NCBI GenBank assembly: GCA_036250195.1 | Contig: JAVHZZ010000003.1 | Location: 88,147,418-88,211,417 of the forward strand | Origin: Mixophyes australis | Lineage: Eukaryota; Chordata; Amphibia; Anura; Limnodynastidae | Reading direction: 5' to 3' | Length of the DNA stretch: 64,000 nucleotides | Shown here: positions 58,339-64,000 of the stretch, piece after piece | How positions within the stretch are numbered: the first letter of the stretch is position 1 | Layout: each line of letters starts with the position of its first letter | Program-made: the position numbers and the translations under genes | The notes under the pieces: generated by a model | The model's database searches: none | Told to the model about the DNA's origin: nothing | Seen by the model: only the letters and a program-made list of their open reading frames with translations

Positions 58339-58455
58339 TTTATATAGCGGAAGCAGATTCCGTAGCGCTTTACAATTGGGGACAAACACAGTAATAAACA
58401 ATACTGGGTAAAACAGACAAAGAGGTAAGAGGGCCCTGCTTGCAAGCTTACACAC
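58339..58455 (-). mobile_element. L2-like 3' tail, minus orientation
   Basis: TATATAGCGGAAGCAGATTC, CGTAGCGCTTTACAATTGGG and GGGCCCTGCTTGCAAGCTTAC match 17,575-17,690. The microsatellite end of the tail is separated from it by the LTR at 56,963-58,333. Confidence 0.75.
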
Positions 58456-58711
58456 TTTAAAGGTCAACGTACTACATATTGGTCCAGCCAGATTGCCAAG
58501 GTTGCACAGCAGCTCCAAATTTGTGAATCACGGTAAAAATTGCTTTTTCTTTTCTTTACAGTTCTTTGCTTCAATTCACAGGGTCCCAGCACCAGTTCTT
58601 CCCTCTCGGTTCCTATAAGCCATTGACAATCTCCGTGGGAGAAGCAGAGAGCAGACAGCACAACACAACAAGTGAAGGCTTGGAAGGGTGTCTAGAAGTT
58701 AAAATTTGCAA

Positions 58712-59770
58712 TACAGCTTTATTTAAAAAATGACAGCAACTAGATATTTGCAATCTCGGTTCTGCACAAACCATCAATTATTGAACTCAACAAACTTTCA
58801 ATTTCTAAAACTATCATTTGTGCTAAGTCAGCATTTAGGGGGAGTGCTTTAGGATGCGTCTTGTTGCACATTTTCCCTCTGTGAGGATTGTCAGCCATAT
58901 ATGTGGCTGATGCTGATTTTTTTATAGAAAAAACTACAGCAAAAATTAGTGTCTTTGACTGAGAACTTACAGTTAACATACCACAGTTGTCATCAGGTGA
59001 AGCCTTAGTCATACAATGATCAACTTGTACATCATCATAACCATCATCAAAAATCAGAAACATCAGTTGAGCAGTTAACTTGTTCATTTTTGTTTGTGTA
59101 TCAGCCATCTGGTTTGTCATGTTTGCATATTTCTTCCAAAGGAGCCTTTCCATATGTTATATTAGGGCTGATGTTCCAAATTTTGTTCCATGGCAAAATA
59201 AGTTGGTTATAAATGCACTAGCGCTACTATTTTGCTTCATTACCAGTGGCACTCTTTATCTTTTGCAGTGTACTTAGTGATGAAGGAATTATCTGAACAC
59301 TTGCTCTTTTTGACTATGAAAGATTTAGACTTATAGCCCAGTGGAATATTGTCCTTCTCATCTGACAAGCTTTGAGCATGGAATGACAGTAATTATTCAT
59401 CCTCATCATTCCTTTGAGGATGACCATCACATCACAGTATTTCTGGCATATCATGTTCATCCTAAAACTGCTGCAAATAGCCATTGGTGTTTAAATGTAA
59501 TTTCAGATATGCTTTGTTTTCACTACTGCTACCATACATATTGTCATCACAGTCTACAATGGCGCACTCTTTGTGATTTGGTAAAGGGGGTGATAGAGAG
59601 TCACAAGTTTCATCTGACCTGCGAAATGGGCCAGCCGATCCATAATTTCATGTGTTTCACTGATACCTACACAACTACCCCATTGGCTTAAGGGAACATT
59701 TTGAAGGGAGCTACTTTTCTTCGTGCCAGTTGTCCTTCTGTAGAAAGTAACTAATAATTCCACTAGAAGA
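58712..59770 (-). pseudogene. Decayed coding-like sequence, possible processed pseudogene, parent unknown
   Basis: On the minus strand, 58,740-59,153 is open for 137 codons (MERLLWKKYANMTNQMADTQ..., ending EIANI). Upstream, 59,160-59,700 reads as plausible protein (SPPLPNHKECAIVDCDDN, YKSKSFIVKKSKCSDNSF) broken by several stops. I see no intron signs. An AATAAA signal lies about 20 bp beyond the stop on that strand, near 58,712, followed by a short A/T-rich stretch. These are marks of a retrocopied mRNA. I do not recognise the parent gene. It could instead be part of an unknown repeat. Confidence 0.35.
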
Positions 59771-60410
59771 ACATGTAAACTTTTGCAGCCAATTGTAGAA
59801 TGAGAAGAATCATTTTAAACATTTCCCTAATCTCTTGGTGAAATTAATGAAAGAATTCACAAAACAAAACACTATTGCAGCAAATAAGTATCAGAGCTCA
59901 GTTAAGCCATTAAAGGTGAGTAGTAAAAAGTAATAGAGTTTCTGAATATAAGTGATATCAATTTGGAAACTAATGTATCACCTCCTGAAATGTGTTAGCT
60001 GCTACACCCCACAGGATGCAGCATCGTTGGAAGAGCTTGAGAAAATGCTGTTAGGATACTGAATGACTAAAGCAGTTGCTTTTTCAACACTGTTTTCAGC
60101 CACTGACAGGTAAAGAATTTGAACATCAGTCACATCCACACTGATTAACACAGGAACCACTCCATGACACACTAATCCCTTGGACCTAAATCATGCCCCC
60201 AAGATATTATATTGTGAGAGGATTATCGCACCTCATTGAGATTGACAAAAGAGATCTCAGGGAGAATATAAAATGAATGAGATGAGAAACAATATCAACT
60301 GTACTGAATGGTGAGCGATTTCTATCACAAGAATATTTTTATACAGGCAGCCTTTAATTGAAATGAAACATGACTCCGCTCAGACAATATAAATGCACTC
60401 CCAAGCACTG
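59771..60410. other. Unassigned
   Basis: AT-rich with no identified feature. Confidence 0.3.
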
Positions 60411-60975
60411 AGGTGAGTGTAAGTGATTTAAACAGCATTTCAATGATATTTGAAGCATAGATGTTAATGAGGACTCTTGATGTTGGGTTGCGAGCTTAAG
60501 TGTTTTGATCAAATTATGAACCAACACCTGACAATTCTATTGTGCAGTTTTGCACTGACAAGGTTAAATGCTGACAACAATTGTCTTTTTTTTTCTATTC
60601 CTATAGTCCATGCAGCTGGCCCCCTAAAAAATGCAGCTGAGGCTATATGGTAGCATATTTAGTTTCTATTTTCTTACTAGCCATACCTAATTTTGTCCTG
60701 GCTGCTGTCTGGCCTATAAAGGGTTATTTAGTTGTAGTTTTAAATATATCCTTCTTGTCACATTTAGCCTTTAAAGGGGAGTTTACAAGATTTAAACTGC
60801 ATTTCAGTAATGCCTAAACCCTGAAGCATAGATGTAAGTAGTGAAGATCCTTGACGTTGGGTTGCAACCGTAAATGTTTTGACCAAAATATGAACCAGTG
60901 CCTCATATAGTATTTCTATTGTGCTAGATATATTCTGATTTGTACTGGCAAGGATAAGTTGTGGCAACTGTAAAA
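60411..60975 (+). repeat. Diverged direct repeat, about 170 bp, two copies
   Basis: 60,420-60,580 and about 60,790-60,975 share, in order: TTTAAACWGCATTTCA, TGAAGCATAGATGT, TTGATGTTGGGTTGC (CTTGACGTTGGGTTGC), TATGAACCA and ACTGRCAAGG. Offset about 370-380 bp. Confidence 0.7.
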
Positions 60976-61479
60976 TATCCAGATAACTAAAGCAACAAAA
61001 ACAAGCTCTGCACATTGGTCATAATTAAAACGACAAGACAGGCAAAATACAGAATAAGGCCACCATTAAAGAGGTTGCACATCAGTGGACTTGTTTTTTG
61101 CTGTTATCCTGAATCGTTTCCTAAATACATTTCATCTGTTTTCATTCTCAGTTTTCACCCAGACAGGGTACTTTATTTTCAGTCCTTGAATACAACACAG
61201 CTCTGCTCATTGGATACAATTGTACCCATAGGGCATTACATGCATAAAAGGAGGCAAGAAAGAGAGAGTTATGTATTTGCAAATGTTTCAAAAGAGCATT
61301 TATGAAACTAATAAATGGAAAGAAAACCCTTTATATACCATCCACGTCAATCGATAACTCGTGTACTCCAGTTTAATGAGAAAATTAGGCTGCACAAATT
61401 AAGTATTCATGTTAATGAAATTAATTATTGCTAATAATGTAAAAATATTGTCCATAGGGCTCTGCACTTCTGCACATGA
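60976..61479. other. Unassigned
   Basis: No gene or named repeat seen. Confidence 0.3.
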
Positions 61480-62240
61480 TTGTTTTGGATCAAGTCCATT
61501 GTACATCTGGTGTTATCAGAGGCAAAACCGACTTGGTCGGGATGGACAAGGATGCAAGTTAAGCATGTGATCAGAATCTTTGGGTATAATCCCCACATTT
61601 AATAGTGAGATGGGCCTACAGTTATTGCAGTAATTTGGGTCTTGACCAGGTTCAGGTATAATCGCTATGTTATCTCTAGTTGTAGCTCAGTCAAAGGAAG
61701 GATACCCCATCAACATTAAACAAGTTGTTTAGTTTCCATGTAGAAATATTGAATCATTTTCTGTAATATTGGGGAGCAATGTCATCAGTTCCAGGTGTTA
61801 AAGACAGCTTAAAGGAATTGATTTCTTGAAGCTTTTCCTCCATAGTAATTTCAGAGTTAAAAGCTGTCAGGCTCTGATGTGAAAGAGCAGCGGAGGAATT
61901 CTGGTTACATTGTAAGAGGACAGATCTTATGGAGGTTTTAGAGGGGAGATCTCTCAAATTTCTTCCACATGACAAAGACAGCGCTAATCAGGGAGCTGCT
62001 AATGGTGGCCTAATGGTGGTCTTATGAGCCTCCCAACGTATTCTGGATGAAATTTCTTTAGAAACAATTATATTGAAGAAATCGGATATTGAGCCTCCTA
62101 TTTCCTGTGCAAGGGATAGATATAAGAGAAGGAAGCATCTAGGATTATGTTTTAGAAGATTGATAAAAAGGAAAACTGGTTTATGGCAAGTCCCTATATC
62201 GGGTACAAAGATAGGCCTCCTAATGGGCATATATGCATCT
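61480..62240 (-). pseudogene. L1/Tx1-like LINE ORF2 fragment
   Basis: Minus-strand sequence reads, in order, RIRWEAHKTTIR (about 62,000-62,040) and ITMEEKLQEINSFKLSLTPG with DDIAPQYYRK (61,755-61,860). After a frame break comes IAIIPEPGQDPNYCNNCRPI followed by SLLNV (about 61,590-61,675). These correspond to the region before and at the start of the reverse transcriptase domain in L1-superfamily elements. The catalytic core and the tail are missing. Several stops and frameshifts show an old fragment. Confidence 0.75.
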
Positions 62241-62511
62241 TTCTGCAGGTCTGCATGAGCCGCAACTGCGTAAAAGTGATTTTACTGTACTTGACTAGTA
62301 AATGATTCCCCAGAATTGCGCAACTCTGCATTGGTGCATATGCCTGCTCCCATTTTATGGGCCTACACAGAGCAATTTCATGCAAGATATGCAATGCAAA
62401 CTGGTATATGTCCCATTGGTAGGAATGAGTATAGGAGAGAAAGGTGCACTGCGAAAGCCCTAGTTGGTAAGAACCCTAGAAAGGTGGACCCTAAAAGAGA
62501 TTCAACACTAT

Positions 62512-62686
62512 AGGCTAGATTTACTAAGCTGCGGGTTTGAAAAAGTGGGGATGTTGCCTATAGCAACCAATCAGAATCTAGTTATCATTTATTTAGTACC
62601 TTCTACAAAATGACAGCTAGAATCTGATTGGTTGCTATAGGCAACATCCCCACTTTTTCAAACCCGCAGTTTAGTAAATCTAGCCC
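62512..62686. mobile_element. Palindromic MITE (X-box/CCAAT family)
   Basis: GGCTAGATTTACTAAGCTGC at the left and AGTTTAGTAAATCTAGCCC at the right, flanked by TAT on both sides. Arms hold GTTGCCTATAGCAACCAATC and the inverted GATTGGTTGCTATAGGCAAC. The 55,221 copy is its closest relative here. Confidence 0.92.
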
Positions 62687-62875
62687 TATATGTGCATACA
62701 TATTTGGTTAACAGTAAACAGAGAATGGTGCATAGGGTATATGGAGGAAAAGATCTCACAAGCTGAGGTGGTTTTTGGTTGACCTAGTAAAGTTGATAGA
62801 AGGTGAAATAGTGTATATTGGGAGTATTGCGTGCAACCAGCATCTGGATAGAAATGGGTGTTGGCTATAGATGGG

Positions 62876-63120
62876 TAGAAAGAAACAATAAAGGGAGAAT
62901 GGGAAAAGAAGAGAGGGATAAAAGAGGAGAATGGAAAAGGGAAAGGGAGGCAGGAGGAAATAAAGGGCGAATCAAGAAAGGAGAGGGGAAGGAGAGGGCA
63001 AAGAAGGAAAGTGAAGAGTGGAAGGGAGGAAGGGAGAGAGGAGCTGGGGATAGAGGGGAGGAGAAGGAAGAATTGGTGAGAAGAAAAGGGGAATAAGAAT
63101 ATAGGGCAAGGATGGGGGAA
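62876..63120 (+). repeat. Purine-rich tract
   Basis: About 245 bp with few pyrimidines on the plus strand, composed of GAAA/GGGA/GAGG words without a fixed period. The open frames on both strands are due to composition. Confidence 0.85.
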
Positions 63121-63589
63121 GTATCATGAGGTGTGCAAAAGAGGGACAGGTAGAACCTGGATATAATTTGAGTTCTAAGAACCAATTTATCTTATAATTA
63201 AACTGGAACACATCAATTTATAAGAGACAGATGTCTGAGACCATCATGTGTGGCGAACGTATGTTTCCAACTATGTCCATTCTACAGCCAGTGGGTCAAG
63301 AAAATCAAGTATCTTGAAGTCCCAAACAGAGAAAGCAGATGATCTATTAGAAAGCAGGAGGGTCGGTAGGCAAACTTTGGATGTCGACAGCAGCTGGCCG
63401 TGTGGCGGTCATTGAGCCATGTCTTTGCAAGAGAAACCAAACAATACAGTTAGACAATATAAACAGAACATTTATTTAGCAACCTAGAAGTATAGAACCA
63501 AGTAGCTACTTCTGTCATATAGGTGTATTGGAGTTCTAACACACTTATAGTATTTAAAATATGGAGTTCATATCCATGTGGAGTAGGTA
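63121..63589. other. Unassigned
   Basis: No feature recognised. Confidence 0.3.
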
Positions 63590-63830
63590 TATTTTCCCTG
63601 TGTTTGCATGTGTTTCCTCCTGGTGCTCTGGTTTCCTCCCACAGTTCAAAATGTACTGGGAGGTTAATTGGCTTCTGACAAAATGGACCCTAGTCTGGAT
63701 GTTTGTGTGGTAGTGTATTTAGGCTGTAAGCTCCAATGGGGCAGGGACTGAGGGGAATGATTACATATTCTCTGTAAAGCTCTGCCTAATATAATTGGAG
63801 CTCTATAAACAAACACTAATAAATAAATAG
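63590..63830 (+). mobile_element. L2-like 3' end
   Basis: GTTTCCTCCTGGTGCTCTGG, TTTCCTCCCACAGTTC, GGAGGTTAATTGGCTTCTGA, TGTAAGCTCCAATGGGGCAG and GAGCTCTATAAACAAACAC-ATAAATAAAT form the standard order of an L2-type 3' region. 5'-truncated, plus strand. Confidence 0.8.
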
Positions 63831-64000
63831 AAATTAATAGAAGGAAAGCTGTAATATGTATAAAGGATGGAAAGCGTATCTATGAGTGATGAACAATATA
63901 AATATAAACAGTAAAGTGATTTGTGCCACTGTACTATATACTTAACTGTGTGTCAAATGTCCATATACTATACAATGTATGAAGTAGGTTTATTAAATCC

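Noticed and set aside
62818..63185. Overlapping open frames in the purine-rich tract
   Set aside because: They result from composition: a purine-only strand has few stop codons in some frames and its complement has few stops at all.

Overview
The window looks like intergenic or intronic DNA from a large, repeat-rich vertebrate genome, most likely an anuran amphibian. The reasons are the mix of families: Tf1/sushi-type Ty3 chromoviruses, L2- and L1/Tx1-like LINEs, many BED-finger hAT elements, Tc1/mariner, and palindromic MITEs that start GGGCTAGATTTACTAA. The species is inferred, not proven. I found no convincing host gene with exons, no tRNA or rRNA gene and no CRISPR array. At most there is one decayed coding-like stretch near 59 kb. 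Almost everything recognisable is mobile or tandemly repeated.

Layout. 0-5.3 kb: a short 25-bp tandem array, a hAT terminus, a GGGCCTGATTCAT-type element and a 1-kb MITE. 5.7-7.1 kb: a solo LTR (target duplication CTAGC) holding a broken Tc1 copy. 8.5-19 kb: L2-like fragments, old LTRs, a MITE and a 26-bp minisatellite. 19-24.5 kb: an LTR-like piece with X-box/ETS motifs, a 0.6-kb direct repeat, a hairpin-dense block including a cloverleaf-like fold (21.9-22.4 kb), and a rearranged minus-strand hAT interrupted by an L2 3' end. 24.5-26.7 kb: a MITE plus a 234-bp duplication of it. 31.2-33.9 kb: hAT-like termini around a 2.5-kb minisatellite. 35.4-37.5 kb: an L2-clade LINE. 38.9-39.6 kb: a phase-perfect 40-bp array. 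40.7-51.8 kb: a nearly intact hAT element split by a full-length Ty3 chromovirus. 52.5-58.5 kb: nested MITEs, two solo LTRs and an L2 tail. 58.7-63.8 kb: a possible processed pseudogene, an L1/Tx1 fragment, a MITE and an L2 3' end.

The most informative locus is the nest at 40.7-51.8 kb. The chromovirus (43,614-49,171) has two 660-bp LTRs that I read as identical, a 5-bp target duplication, open gag and pol, and a complete set of cis signals. These are an LTR promoter with two X-box palindromes, a self-priming site complementary to the predicted RNA 5' end, a GGGAAAC slippery heptamer with a downstream hairpin, a polypurine tract, and a C-terminal chromodomain. It appears to be a very recent and possibly active insertion. 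The host hAT has its own ordered structure: three 5' hairpins, related 49/50-bp arrays at both ends, and a transposase frame with only a few lesions.

A theme across families is the recurrence of RFX-type X-box palindromes (GTTGC-N-GCAAC) in several LTRs, and of X-box plus CCAAT modules in the abundant MITE.
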